Assembly: GCF_021347895.1 (NCBI RefSeq) | Contig: NC_067115.1 | Coordinates: 15,509,876-15,573,875, forward strand | Direction: 5' to 3' | From: Acanthochromis polyacanthus | Lineage: Eukaryota; Chordata; Actinopteri; Pomacentridae | Length of the DNA stretch: 64,000 bases | In this document: piece after piece, positions 46,801-58,470 of the stretch | Layout of the letters: each line of letters opens with the position of its first letter | Position numbering within the stretch: position 1 is the stretch's first letter | Program-made: the position numbers and the translations under genes | The notes under the pieces: generated by a model | Databases searched by the model: none | What the model was told of the DNA's origin: nothing | Seen by the model: only the letters and a program-made list of their open reading frames with translations

Positions 46801-48739
46801 AAAACAATCTACAATAGATTGGTAAAATATGAAATGGGCAAATGGTCGTGTGGTGAATCATGCTTGTTCTGTTTCTACCCAAACAGTAGTAGTAAAACAC
46901 CCATCCAAGTCTTCACAGAATCCGTAATCGTTGCTAAAGAGGTATATAACTAACACTTGCCCTGTTCATCAAAAAACAAGAGTCAACATTCAAGCCAGTG
47001 ACACCAGACCCGTGGTTTCAATCCTGTTAAACGTACGATTCACATTTCACACAGCAGGAAACAGCCATCAGTGAGCAGACCGGCTTGAATGGCTGAAAAT
47101 ATTAGAAAAGTGGGAAGAAATTCATAGATCTGGAAGTTGACTAATTCAGGCAAACCTGATGAGGACTGTTTATGTGTCTGTTATGTTACTGCTGAGAAAC
47201 TCTGAGTGTGTGTCTGACTGCCAAATGAGCAAACGAGTGCACCCTAAATTCTGTTTAAAAAAAAGTGGCAAAACACGAGCCGAATGATTTGGTAATGCAG
47301 TAAACGTCTCCAGCAGTTTCCACAATGTGTTGACTAAAGCAATTCACTGATTTTTCGTTAATGAGCCTTTCCTTTTGTGTTTTGTGACTTCCTCTGTTTG
47401 TTTCTCTGGTGTGACTGAGAGCCAACATGTTGACATAAAGCATGACTTGTTGTCAGAACGACACAAGTTTCAAAGCTCAGTCATTCATTTGTATCATCAT
47501 CTCCTTCTCTCCACTCCGCTTAAGGTTGAATATTTATTCAGTTATGCAACAGAAGCCATGTCATTTAATGTCCCTGAGCGACACTGACAAGAAAAACATG
47601 AGTTCATTCTCGCTGTTTTTCAACACTACTTCCAACAGAGTTGTAGTTGTGCCAACAAATGCAATTTCAAGTCGCCAGATGTTTGGGAGGCAGCCAGAGC
47701 TGTTTGTTTTATATTTTAGCCTGTTGATGTAAAAAAGGACACAACGACAGGAATTAATCTTTAACATGATAGATGATGTAAACAATTCACTTAAAACATG
47801 TAGGAAAAACAGATATGTGCTCAACAACACATGTTGATGCCAGGGAACTAAAAAATTAGACATAGAAAAGCCTGCAAGCAAGTTCAGGTATTCAACACAC
47901 AGAACATGACTCACTCTCCACATAATGCATTCTCCCAATTTGGCAAGCCGCAAAGTTTCCCATTTTTCATTTTATTCTGCCAGTGCTGCTGTTTCTCTGC
48001 ACCGCCACCAGCCCTGCATCCACCCTCATGCTCTGGGGAAACATATCTACTCATCGCTCCCCGATATCTCCGTGCAAATGCATTCTGTGGGGAGCAATGA
48101 GGTTAGCGCGTAGACAGTAAACTCAGTGTTCTGCTTGCTATAAATAAGTGTTTCCAATGTGAGTTGTCAGGCTGCACTCAGTGTTAAGATACATTTTTTC
48201 TGCGACATTTTGGAACTGAAAGTCTACTTGTTGGAATGAAATGACACATACAGCTCCTGTATATAATGCTCACTAATTAGCATGTTATATCCCGCTATTT
48301 AATCCAAACAAAAGCCGTGCAGTAAAAACACCAATGCTGTTGTACAGGTGGCTGTGTAACTGAACATGGAAACTTCTTACAGTTGTCTATAGACTTCCCA
48401 GTGTCATGCTGGGAGCAGTGACCCAGGAAAGTCACTGCTCCACACCAAGAAATAACTGTGCCAATAAACCCTCAGAACATGCCACCTTTACAGTCCCACA
48501 TGAATCAGAAATTTTCCAAATTAACAAAAGGACATGTGGCTATGAACTTTAGAACACTGTCACACAGTGACTGGTATCTGCAGTATCTGCAGTGAAAAGT
48601 GTTCACTATACAAGAAGAGCAATGAAAACATCTACACAAGAAACAGTTTACTATAGCAGTATCTGCTTCACTGGGCCGCATAGGGCCTCAGATGATTCGT
48701 ATGTGGAAATCCTCAGACTCACTCAGTTTGTGACACTGA
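43870..48739. other. Intergenic: no gene recognised
   Basis: Mostly AT-rich unique-looking DNA; only the hAT-like MITE at 46138 stands out. Frames above 60 codons show no family features. Confidence 0.45.
46138..46425. mobile_element. MITE with 'aggcctTGTTCACACC' ends
   Basis: Left end aggccttgttcacacct, right end gggtgtgaacaggacct, an imperfect inverted pair 288 bp apart. No coding capacity. Such ends are common in hAT-type fish MITEs; an 8-bp target duplication was not evident. Confidence 0.6.
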
Positions 48740-49246
48740 GTGAGACAGCAGCTCCAGGGGTGGAGGGAAAAACACCAGGAGGAAATTGAAAAACTCAGCA
48801 AAGAGAATGAAAAATTCCAGGGGAACAAGAGGGCACATGAAGAGCAGCACAAGGACCTGCAATGTTTGGGTTAGGGTCAGCACCTCGGGGTGCACAGGGA
48901 GTTACTGCAGCAGAAGACAGCCCTGCTGCAGTTAATAGACCACATCAATGACCACAAGGCTGGCAGCTGAATAAAAAAGGGCCAACCAACTCTGCCAGAT
49001 ACAAAGAGTGCAGAACACAGAGAGTCCATCCAGCAGAAGGAAACAAGGAAACCTTCAGATTCCAGCAGGTAACAGCAACACCAAACAGCAGCTGAGCGAC
49101 AGAGCAGCCGAAGTTCAGCCAATGCAAGAGCAGAACAGACAGAGGAGGAGAAAAGAAGCAAGGATGCAATGGAAGAGAGAAAACAGACGACAAATGAGAA
49201 CAAAGAGAGAGAAAGACAATGGCAGCAGAGGAATAATCGAGTCTGA
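48740..49246 (+). pseudogene. Decayed coiled-coil reading frame, source unknown
   Basis: One reading frame of 169 codons is broken only by in-frame stops at 48872, 48968 and 49070 before the final TGA at 49244. It is dominated by Glu, Lys, Gln and Arg with heptad-like leucines, for example REKHQEEIEKLSKENEKFQG, RELLQQKTALLQLIDHIND and AEQTEEEKRSKDAMEERKQT. The absence of frameshifts over 500 bp is hard to explain by chance alone, though purine-rich DNA favours open frames. It could be the tail of a retrocopied cellular gene or of a LINE ORF. The protein family was not recognised. Confidence 0.4.
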
Positions 49247-49339
49247 TGGACAGCTGCCTCATGTTTATTCCTTCCTCTCCCTTCTCCTCATCCTTTTTGG
49301 AGAGGCCCCAGAATATTTATCTGACCTTGTTAAGGTGCA

Positions 49340-49661
49340 TCAAACCTCCAGAGCTCTCAGCTGACCAGATGGTCCCGGACGTTCCTCGATCCCTCGTGAA
49401 AACCAGAGGAGATTGAGCCTTTGCAGTTGTGGCTCCCATGCTGTGGAACACATTGCTCCTTTCTGTGTGGTCTGCAAACAGCCTCTCCATTTATAAAACA
49501 CATCTTAAGACCCACTTGTTCACCCTGGCCTTTGGCGGAGCAGAGTCACCTCTACTGGATCTTTTATCTGTTTTATTTCACTGTTGTATTGCTTTGCTTT
49601 TATTGTTTCTTATTTCTGATAACTATTGGATCTTTTATCTGTTTTATTTCACTGTTTACTG
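49340..49661 (+). mobile_element. LINE 3' end remnant with internal duplication
   Basis: Translation gives APMLWNTLLLSVWSANSLS then FTLAFGGAE after a KTHLKTHLF block, the C-terminal signature of several non-LTR ORF2 proteins. The 3'UTR block tggatcttttatctgtttta occurs twice, 71 bp apart (about 49556 and 49627). The element resumes after the SINE at 50183. Confidence 0.7.
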
Positions 49662-50182
49662 TGGGGCTGCACAGTGACGTAGTGGTTAGCACTTTCGTGT
49701 TGCAGCTAGGAGATCCCCAGTTTGCATCCCGGCCTTCCCGGGATCATTCTGCATGGAGTTTGTATGTTGTCCCGGTGCATGTGTGGGTTTTCCTCCTCAT
49801 GTTTTTGGACTGTGGGAGGAAACTGAAGTACTCGGAGAAAACCAATACATGCACAGGGAGAACATGCAAACTCCATGAAAGATCAAAAGGATCCCAGGAA
49901 GGGCAGGACGCAAACCAGGGATCTTCTAACTGCAAGCCGAAAGTGCTAACCACTATTCCACTGTGCAGCCTACTGAGGTTAATTGATTATTCTAATTATC
50001 TTATTCTATTATTCTGTCTGTAGGTGTGAATGTGAGTGTGATTGTTTGTCTCTATGTGTTGCCCTGCGATTGACTGGCGACCTGTCCAGGGTGTCCCCTG
50101 CCTTCACCCCAAATCAGCTGGGATAGACTCCAGCCCCTCCGTGACCCTAATGAGGACTAAACGGTGTATAATGGATAGATGT
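49662..50182 (+). mobile_element. SINE-like repeat (copy 5) containing a 300-bp hairpin
   Basis: It starts ggggctgcacagtgacgtag with A-box- and B-box-like head segments. After the ccacagtcc-type region it turns back: 49820-49970 is the reverse complement of 49662-49815, ending ccactgtgcagcc. The normal SINE 3' half then follows from 49971 to atggatag. The inverted segment makes a near-perfect long hairpin. Confidence 0.75.
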
Positions 50183-50300
50183 TTTGTTGTTTTGCTTTTA
50201 TTGTTTCTTATTGTTGATGATTATTTAACTGTAAAGCACTTTGCTTGTCCATAGGACCTTTTTGTAATGTGCTCTATAAATAAAGCAGACACTGACATTG
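50183..50300 (+). mobile_element. LINE 3'UTR, continuation beyond the SINE
   Basis: ttgcttttattgtttcttat repeats the sequence at about 49590. It is followed by aactgtaaagcactttgct and ctataaataaagcagacact, a typical LINE tail with a polyadenylation-like AATAAA. Confidence 0.6.
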
Positions 50301-51606
50301 ACGCCTTTTCCTTCCATTCTCATCTCTCAGCTCTTCATCTTTACCCCAATGCCTTACCCCATCTCCCCCACACTCACCTCTTTATCTTCCCAATTGCTGT
50401 CTTTTTATTCCAACCTCATCGTTGTGCAGCATTTTGATAATAAAAACAGCAATAATCGCAAAAACCACAATAATGATCATCATGATGATACAAGAATAAT
50501 GATAATATTGATAATAATAATAATAAAACAAAACATTGCACATAACATATTGTTAAAGAAATGTTTTTGGAAAAATATGTTTAAAAATTACAGAATCTGA
50601 AAGAAAATCAGCCTGTTAAAGTTTTAGAAATAAATTTAAACAATCAAAATTTTAAAAAAAATTAAGTGTACTTTACCTCAGCTATGATCCCGGGCGCTAT
50701 GGAGGAGCTTCTGGTAGGGTCTCCCATGGCAGATTGGTCCTGGGAGAGGACCTTTATGACTTGGTAGCAGCGAATACAATCAACTCTGGTTTGGTTCCAG
50801 TATTTTTGCAAAAACCAAAGACCAGAGTGAAAGGCCATACCACAGAGCTCCCAGAGCAGCTAGAAGGCTTGAACCCTTAACATCGGATCAGTAACCCTGA
50901 ACGTGTGATCAGATGTGAAAAATATGTGAAATTCATGTTTATGAGAGGGGGATGTCACAGAAATCTCATGGATGTGACAATTTTGTGTCAAAACTGAAAT
51001 GAGTGACAGACTGATATTCAACAGGTTAAAAAATACATTTTTGAAATGAAGCCCTTCATCTAATCTAAAGGTCCTTTTTTGAAGTGTTTTTGTCTTTGGT
51101 GAATCATCGGGTTTACTGCTGCAGGCTATTGATAAACCTGAATGATTAATGTGCATGTGCATAAATAATAGAAAAGTCCATTTTGAAGTCTGAAATTTAC
51201 AGGTGTGTGTGTTTGTGTGTGTTATTAAAATGAATTCTCACCCACTTTCAGTACATCTTCACACCTCTTCACAGCAGCTACAATCACATATTTTTCTCAG
51301 TGATAAGCCCTGAGACGATTTGAAACCCTTTGTCTGTATCCTTGGAGAAAAAACACAGAGAAGGGGAAAAAGACAGAGAAGGAGAAAGGCAAGAAAGCAA
51401 ATCAGGAGATCCAGCAGAGCTGCTAGTGCTTCATATAAACATAACTGCTCCCTTAAGACATATTTCATCATACAATTAATTCCGTCTAGTTGCTTTTGGC
51501 TTGTTTATTTGGATGTTAATTTTGTTGTTTTTAACTTCCTAATGGCTGTAATTATGATAATGGACTAACACTGTGTAAGTGATTTTGGCAGTGTGTTATG
51601 AAAGTG

Positions 51607-51608
<2 letters not shown>

Positions 51609-51702
<94 letters not shown>
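51609..51702. repeat. (TG)n microsatellite, 47 units
   Basis: Uninterrupted TG dinucleotide run of about 94 bp, the longest pure microsatellite in the window. Confidence 0.98.
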
Positions 51703-51704
<2 letters not shown>

Positions 51705-51901
51705 CCCTGCCTTAATACACATCCAAGTATGACTTTCTCTTATAACTCAGTTGTCTTTTATCTTTCTTTTCTTTTAATGAAGCTGTTTTCTAAATATCTC
51801 TCTATAGCAGCATTGATATGGAAACACTATATCACAAAGCACATGCAGAGAAACGCTGCTTCACATGTGCACACACAGCTAGGCAAGAAAGAAACCCTTA
51901 A

Positions 51902-52408
51902 AGGGGAACTTCGTTTTTTTTCAACCTGGGGTCTGTTTCCATATGTAATTTCATACATGTAAGTGATGGAGAAATGAATTTTCGACATAGCTCCAGTATT
52001 TAGCCAGGCAGGCAAAACCGAAACACCGGTTTTGGCGCGAGCTATCGTGCGATTTCGGAACGAGATTTGCTTTCTAGCGTCCTGAGATTTGGATACAGAC
52101 CACAACAAAGAGCGATCACCAGGTAATGTGGAGGTTTTCGTTCACTTCTCATCTCTAGTATGTTGTGGGACACTCATTGAGACCATCTGAGCCGGTCAGT
52201 GTGGGGTAAAAGCACATTAGGGCGGACTTTGACGTGGGGGGGCCAGCTGCCCCATACTTTTCGCTAGCCGAGCTGCTAGCTGAGCTGCTAAGCTGCCTGC
52301 CTGGCTAAATACTGGAGCTATGTGTCGAAAATTCATTTCTCCATCACTTACATGTATGAAATTACATATCGAAACAAACCCCAGGTTGAAAAAAAACGAA
52401 GTTCCCCT
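51902..52408. mobile_element. TTAA-flanked hairpin MITE (507 bp)
   Basis: TTAA at 51898-51901 and 52409-52412. Inverted arms of about 112 bp start aggggaacttcgtttttttt and contain gtgatggagaaatgaatttt; they differ at only a few positions. The interior is GC-richer. A TTAA target suggests a piggyBac-type source (inference). No coding frame. Confidence 0.85.
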
Positions 52409-53115
52409 TTAATGTGGGGTTGACGAGAATAGTGAGAAACAAAACATGATATGAAGCAAATTACAGAATTCTCTTTGTGTTTATCTTAGATCATGCAAAA
52501 GGGGCATAATTTAGTGAATCTAAAACAGGACGATATAAGATAAATCAAAATCTATTTAATGATAAAGGTAAAATAGTGGCTGAGGGATTGATTCTACATA
52601 GATTTTATGTGTTGTTGTCGTTTCTTTTTTTCCTATTGCTGCTCTTTCCTCCCATAATCCAATCACATGGGGGTTTTAAATAGTATTGACTGAACATCTG
52701 CAAGAACTAAACAATAAAAAGGGCAAATTGGAAGCAATTTGTGCAGTTAAACCCATCAGTGCCTTTTGAAGATAAAAGAAAGGAGTAATCTTGTCAGGTG
52801 AAAAGTGTTCATCAAACCGTGTAAACTATATGACCTTTCCCTTACAGATCTCTGTTGCTATGGTGATGGTGAGTAACAGAACACGAGTGTGGTACAGATT
52901 CGGTCAATGTAGTGATGCATGTGGGTGTTAATGAACATGTTTTAAAATCACTTTTGATTGTTAATAGGTCTTCTCCTTTGCTGCCTCTCCTTGGTTTGTA
53001 GGCTGCCACTAATACTATCAGATTAAAGTTGACCAAAAAAGTCTCAACACGAGCACCATCTTTTTATGAAATGAGTTTGTTTGGTTGCTATGGATAAAAT
53101 AAAGGATGAAGTAAG

Positions 53116-53165
53116 TACACTCAAGAAAAATATAAACGCAACACTTTTGTTTTTGCTCCCATTTG
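53116..53165 (+). mobile_element. Lone arm fragment of the 406-bp MITE family
   Basis: cactcaagaaaaatataaac followed by gcaacacttttgtttttgct matches the first 48 or so bases of the element at 19735. No partner arm was found nearby. Confidence 0.75.
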
Positions 53166-53872
53166 TCTGGCTGAGTGGAAACAAAAGACTGAATGAGTGA
53201 TAAAACCACAACTCTGCATGCATTTAGATAAAACTGGCGCTTATATTAAACTTCTTATTTGTATTTTCATAGAGCATAATATCAAAGAAAATTGTGAAAC
53301 AGAGGAGCAACAATGAGAGGAAAGAGACTTTTATTCTTCCTTTTGTTCTCTGGCTGATCAGCATGAATGCAGAATGTGCAAAGACTCAGAGGAGTATTTG
53401 TTCCATAGAACAAAAATCTAAATTGCAGTATTGTTACACACAAACATGCTGCACACCCACAAATTCTCTCTCTACTAGCCTTCCTCCCTCACTGCGATGT
53501 TCTGTTTGCCCGGACTGTTATGTGGATTTACAACAATGGCCAACAGCCAAAACCACTTTGCCTGTTCTTATCTAATCCTTCTCGTATAGATAAACAAGTC
53601 AATGGAGGTTCCAGGCTTCTAAACATGTAATTTATGTATGACAACTTTTATGCACTTTTTAGCAGCAGCCCTGATTTACTTGTTGCAAGTATCTTCTCAA
53701 GATAAACACCAAATAGCTGCAATAAAACAGTCTCACTTTGATTTTCATGGCACGGTGTGAATAAGGCAATAAATTAGATGTTGCATTACACATAAATAGT
53801 CAGTCAAGTTGTCCTTCCTTCTGCCAACTGATGCCATTTTACTTGGAAATGATTCCCCTCCTCTTCTTCTTT

Positions 53873-53873
<1 letters not shown>

Positions 53874-53928
<55 letters not shown>
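53874..53928. repeat. (TG)n microsatellite
   Basis: About 27 uninterrupted TG units. Confidence 0.97.
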
Positions 53929-53929
<1 letters not shown>

Positions 53930-56900
53930 ACTTTCACTTGCGTGTAAGTGTCCTTTCGAAGTGCTGAGTGGCCTCTTCAGTGATGTAGGTGTTTCCGACA
54001 GGTCGGCTGGTTTTATGGCTATCATTAATGAGAGGGAACGCATCTGCCAGCTCTTGCATAAAAAGACAAACTGCCAGTCAAGTGTTCACCTCAACATATT
54101 TAAACACCCTGCACTTTATGCGCAGTAGCAAAGCTTTAGGAAGTGCGTGCATGTGTGTGTTTTTAAGAGAATCCTTTCAACGGTTGGACAGATGAAGAGC
54201 AGGAGACGTGATGATGATGGTCACAGCGGTGTTCTGGGAGGCGAGACTCAGAGGCAAATGTGACACTATAGGGGAACGTAACCTGAGGCACTGGATGGTT
54301 GGTGGAGCGTTTTAAATTTATGACATCAGGGTACGACTGTAAAAAAAAAGGACAATATACTCTGCACACTTCATATCCTCCCAACATAGGAGGAGGCAAA
54401 TGCAGCAGGAGAATGTCAAGTGTGTGTTAATGTGAGTGTACATTGTGTGTTAGTCTGTAATTCTGCCCCTCCTTTCCTCAGGCGTTCAGAAAGCTTAATG
54501 TGCTCCTAAAGAAAAGATACATGCCACCATATTAAAAAGTGAGAAAAATGTAATAGAACAGAAGGTTGGGTTAACCGCAAGCTACATTTTTCATCATAAT
54601 TTCGAAGTATATTATCCTTGAGAGCTTTTTTTTTCTCATGTGATTCTTATTATTTCTTGCAAATGCACAGTAAAGATAGACGGAAGATATCTATCGCCTT
54701 CCTGTGGATGAGAGATGTTACTACAGTGATGTTTGCATTTAGCAGGGCTTCCTATTGGCCACCACTCACACGTTCTTTGCACTTTGTATCATGACACCTT
54801 CAGGTACCCATCACACAGTGTACACAATAAACAATGCATTGCAGCTCAGTTATATTTATCATGGAGCCTTCAGAAAGGCTCTCACATTCCAAAATTCAAA
54901 CATTTTAAGGGATATGCAATAAGTTCATTAAGCTCAGAAAATATTGCTGGACTCACCTTAGGATGTGTACTTTATTTATTCATATATCAATTTATGCAGT
55001 TTACTGAAACACTGGGAGATGCTGGTAGTAATTGAGAGATCAGAATAAACTACTTTTGTCGTGCAAATTACCCTCAAAAATATTAAATTGAAAATGCATT
55101 TGCTACTTCCTCGATAGCCCTCCTAGGCAGTGAATATGTGGTAAAAATAAATGTTCATAGCTATATCTAAGTGCTGGATACCCACGAAATAAGAAAAATG
55201 AAATGCATAGGTTTGTTAGAAGATATTACATTTAGGTAATCTACAGATTTCAGGCTATAGATAACATGTCATTAATAGATTACATTAGTAAAGGATGCAA
55301 TTACTATATGTAATGTGAACAGACTGAGTCACGTGACCCTCAGGAAAATTATCCCCAAATCAGCAGTTACAACCAACAACCTCCTTTCTAGAAAATGCAA
55401 GTAGTTTTTTCAGCAGAAAGGCTATAATAAACCCAGGCACGCAAGGGTAACGGGCAGGAATTCTTGGGAATTGGTAGTGTTCAAAATAAAACCGAAAGGA
55501 GAAGGAATATTGGACCTACATTTGTCAGGTGATCAGAAGCACAACTCTAAATAAATACAGATCTCGCTTAATGTCTGCTGCCTGTGTTTGCTAATACAAT
55601 GTATTCACCATAATAATTCTTATAAGGTGATAATCTGTCACTGTTGTGTTTACAGCTTGTTCTGTTGCCCCCAAGTGGTCAGAACAGCTAATGCACCTTA
55701 AGTGTACAATAAGATCTGTTTGTAAGATATGCAGCTTTAAAGGTTATGTTTCAAGAAGGTGTCAAGTAGAGATAATATGTGTGGGACAATAAAGCTTTAA
55801 GGCCACTTTCTGTTTGTAATTATTACTGGTGACTAGCTAACAGCAACCCATTTATTTGTATTTTTCCAAAAGTGTGTAAGCTTCATTATTTTGCAGTGAG
55901 GAACAGGAGAGGCTTGTGTCCAACACAGCTAACCTTTGATTCGGGCTCATGCTGTTCGTTAGTCTGTAGACTGTTTCAGTGTTTTCCAGGTTGTGGCTGC
56001 AGTTTTGTTTAGTGCACAGTTGTTGGCCTGTGGGCGTCAAGAATGAGGCCGAGGGTCGTCTGAGGTACAAACAAGACGGTGTGAAGCACACAAGGACTAA
56101 CAACAACAACACGCCTAACCAACTAATGTCGTGTCCTGACTCATTTCCCAGTCGCATACTTTACAATCAAGAATCCAGTCAGAGAGCAGTTTTTGTTCAG
56201 TGAGTGACTCCTTTGCAGTCTATTTCACCTCCTTATTTTCATTTGGTGTTTTCTTTGTTACAGCTGCAAGTAAAGGTTGAGGAATGCATCCCAGCTGAGG
56301 TCTATCACATGTAGATTCCATCCGCACTTCCTTCCAGTCTCTGTTTTCAACCTTCCTGTCTCTATGGGCAACAGCACAAACAAAATAACAAGCTGCCTCA
56401 TAATGAGGGACAAATGGAGAAAATCCAGGCCCTGAGCTGCCACTGAGGAAGTCATGACCTTCTGGGAATGTGGCCATTTTTAGCATCTTGGGGAGAGAAA
56501 CATGCAACAATTAGTAAAATACACTTGGTGCTAATCTTTTTAACTGGATTTCAGTGTGTTTGACCGTTTTTCTAAACATATACATTCAAGTTCAGTGCAC
56601 ATAGGGCAAAAACAGGAAACCCTGTGAAATATCTCTTATATCGTTATGTTAAAATTTACAGATAGTATGACTTCCCAGCTTTTGAATACAATCTGAAAAA
56701 CTCATATTGTGGCACAGAAAGATATGTACAGTACACTCTGTAAGTTTTGGAGCACTTTCCCTGTTTCTTTCCCCTAAAAAGGTTTTTGATGGCAGACATT
56801 TTCACTTGTCACACTAAGGAAAGCATAAGTGAAATTAATAATGGCGGAGTGTCAAATCATATGAAATTATCTATAAAAAAACAACATTTAAAAACAATGT

Positions 56901-56957
56901 GAGCTGACCAGAGTTCTGTACATGCTATCAGATAGACATAAAAAATATGCGTGACAG

Positions 56958-56969
56958 ATGATGATGATG

Positions 56970-57006
<37 letters not shown>
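56958..57006. repeat. (GAT)n/(AAT)n microsatellite
   Basis: A few GAT units pass into about twelve AAT units. Confidence 0.95.
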
Positions 57007-57008
<2 letters not shown>

Positions 57009-57380
57009 TAATTAATTAGAAAATATAAAATCTAAAGGGATAGACAATCCAAACCTGGTAAAATCAATTAGTAAAACTAAATAAAATTTTAAAAAAATAT
57101 TTAGACAGGCGAAATAGAATAGCAACTTATAAGATAAATTCCGAAAGTAAGAATAAATAAGAAACTTTAGGACCATTAAGAAAGGCCAAATGCTAAAGGC
57201 TAAAGCATATGCTTAACAGCTAATGCCAAAGGAACTGCAAAACCTAACCATCAAACTAAACTGTTGATATAGCAAATTAAAGAGGGAAAGATAAAACCTT
57301 TTTAGACATTGAATAGAATCCAGTTTTAAGCTCCTGTATCTGGAGGACCTGCACAGATGCCAAAGACATAACGACCACAA

Positions 57381-57730
57381 TGAACTAGCATGCAAAAACA
57401 ATAAACGAAAAAAACACTCCCTTAAGAGAAACACCATCATGAATAATACGCCATTCCTTTGCCTGTTGTAACAAGTCAAAATGCCTGCCATGGAAAATGT
57501 CTGTTACCCAATCAGTCTTAGTGCCAGCAGTTCAGAATATCATACAAGTCAGCACGATATTATGAACTAGCATGCAAAAACAATACATGGAAAAACAAAC
57601 TCCCTTTAGAGAAATGCCACCATCACTAATACTCCACTGCTTTGCCTGTTGTAACAAGTCAAAACTCCTGCCACTGAAAATGTCTAATACCCAATCAGTC
57701 AGTCGTGTGCCAGCGGTGCATAATATCATG
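57381..57730. repeat. Two-copy tandem duplication, period about 182 bp
   Basis: Unit 1 (57381-57543) and unit 2 (57563-57730) both start tgaactagcatgcaaaaaca and share tttgcctgttgtaacaagtc and acccaatcagtc, ending atatcat. The two have diverged by substitutions and small indels. Confidence 0.85.
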
Positions 57731-57939
57731 TAGACATAGGTCAGGAGTGTCAGTTAATGTTCACATCAAACACGAGAGTTGGAAAAAAAAATGCAATCTC
57801 AGTGACTTTTACTGTGGTGTGACTGTTAGTACCAGACAGGCTGATTTTAGTATTTCCAACATTGCTCATGTCTTGAGATTTTCACTGTCTCAGTTAATTC
57901 AGAATGGCATGAAGAACAAAAAACAAACATCCATCAACA

Positions 57940-58470
57940 CCTTTTGATGAGATTGGTCAGACCAGAAAGACCAGACTGGTTGGAGAGAACAAAAAGACTA
58001 CAGTAACTATGTGATGAGCAGAGAAATGTCTAACATCCCGCTTCAAGGCAGATGAGCTACAGCAGCAGAAGGCCACGTTGGGTTTAATCATGTCTGCCAA
58101 GGACCAAAATGTGAGTCTGAAGTGGGCACATTTCACCAGGCTGGATAGTTGAAGAGTCAAAAACGTAATCTGGACTGAGAAATCTTGTTTGCTAGTGAGT
58201 CTGCAGATGGCAAACTCAGAATTTGGCCTCAAAAGCAGGAATCCATGGATCAAACCTGCCTTGTGTCAGCAGTCCAGGTGGAGGGTGGTGGTGGTGTAAT
58301 GCTGTGGAGAATGTTTCTGTGGCACTCATCGATCCCCTCAGTATCAACCAATTGTAGTTTGAATTCCACAGCCTGTCTGAATAATGTTGCTGGCTATGTT
58401 TCTTTATGGCCAGAATTCACTGTCTTCTTTTGGCTGCTTTCGTATTCAGCATGACACAGAGCTAAAGTCT
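57940..58470 (+). pseudogene. Decayed Tc1-like transposase
   Basis: Fragments in order: DWSDQKDQTGW-type N-terminal region (tggtcagaccagaaagacca), ESADGKLRIWPQKQESMD after the first catalytic Asp region, and VQVEGGGGVMLWRMFLWHS (the GGGG-V-W-F motif). Stops interrupt the frame and the QQDNAP and SPDLNPIEH blocks are lost. Same broad family as the fragment at 30015. Confidence 0.75.

Larger units (their letters stand above)
52413..57930. other. Intergenic: no gene recognised
   Basis: AT-rich with microsatellites, a lone MITE arm and a 182-bp duplication at the right end. No supported exon. Confidence 0.45.

Noticed and set aside
51579..51962. Cys-Val repeat protein
   Set aside because: Translation of the TG microsatellite.
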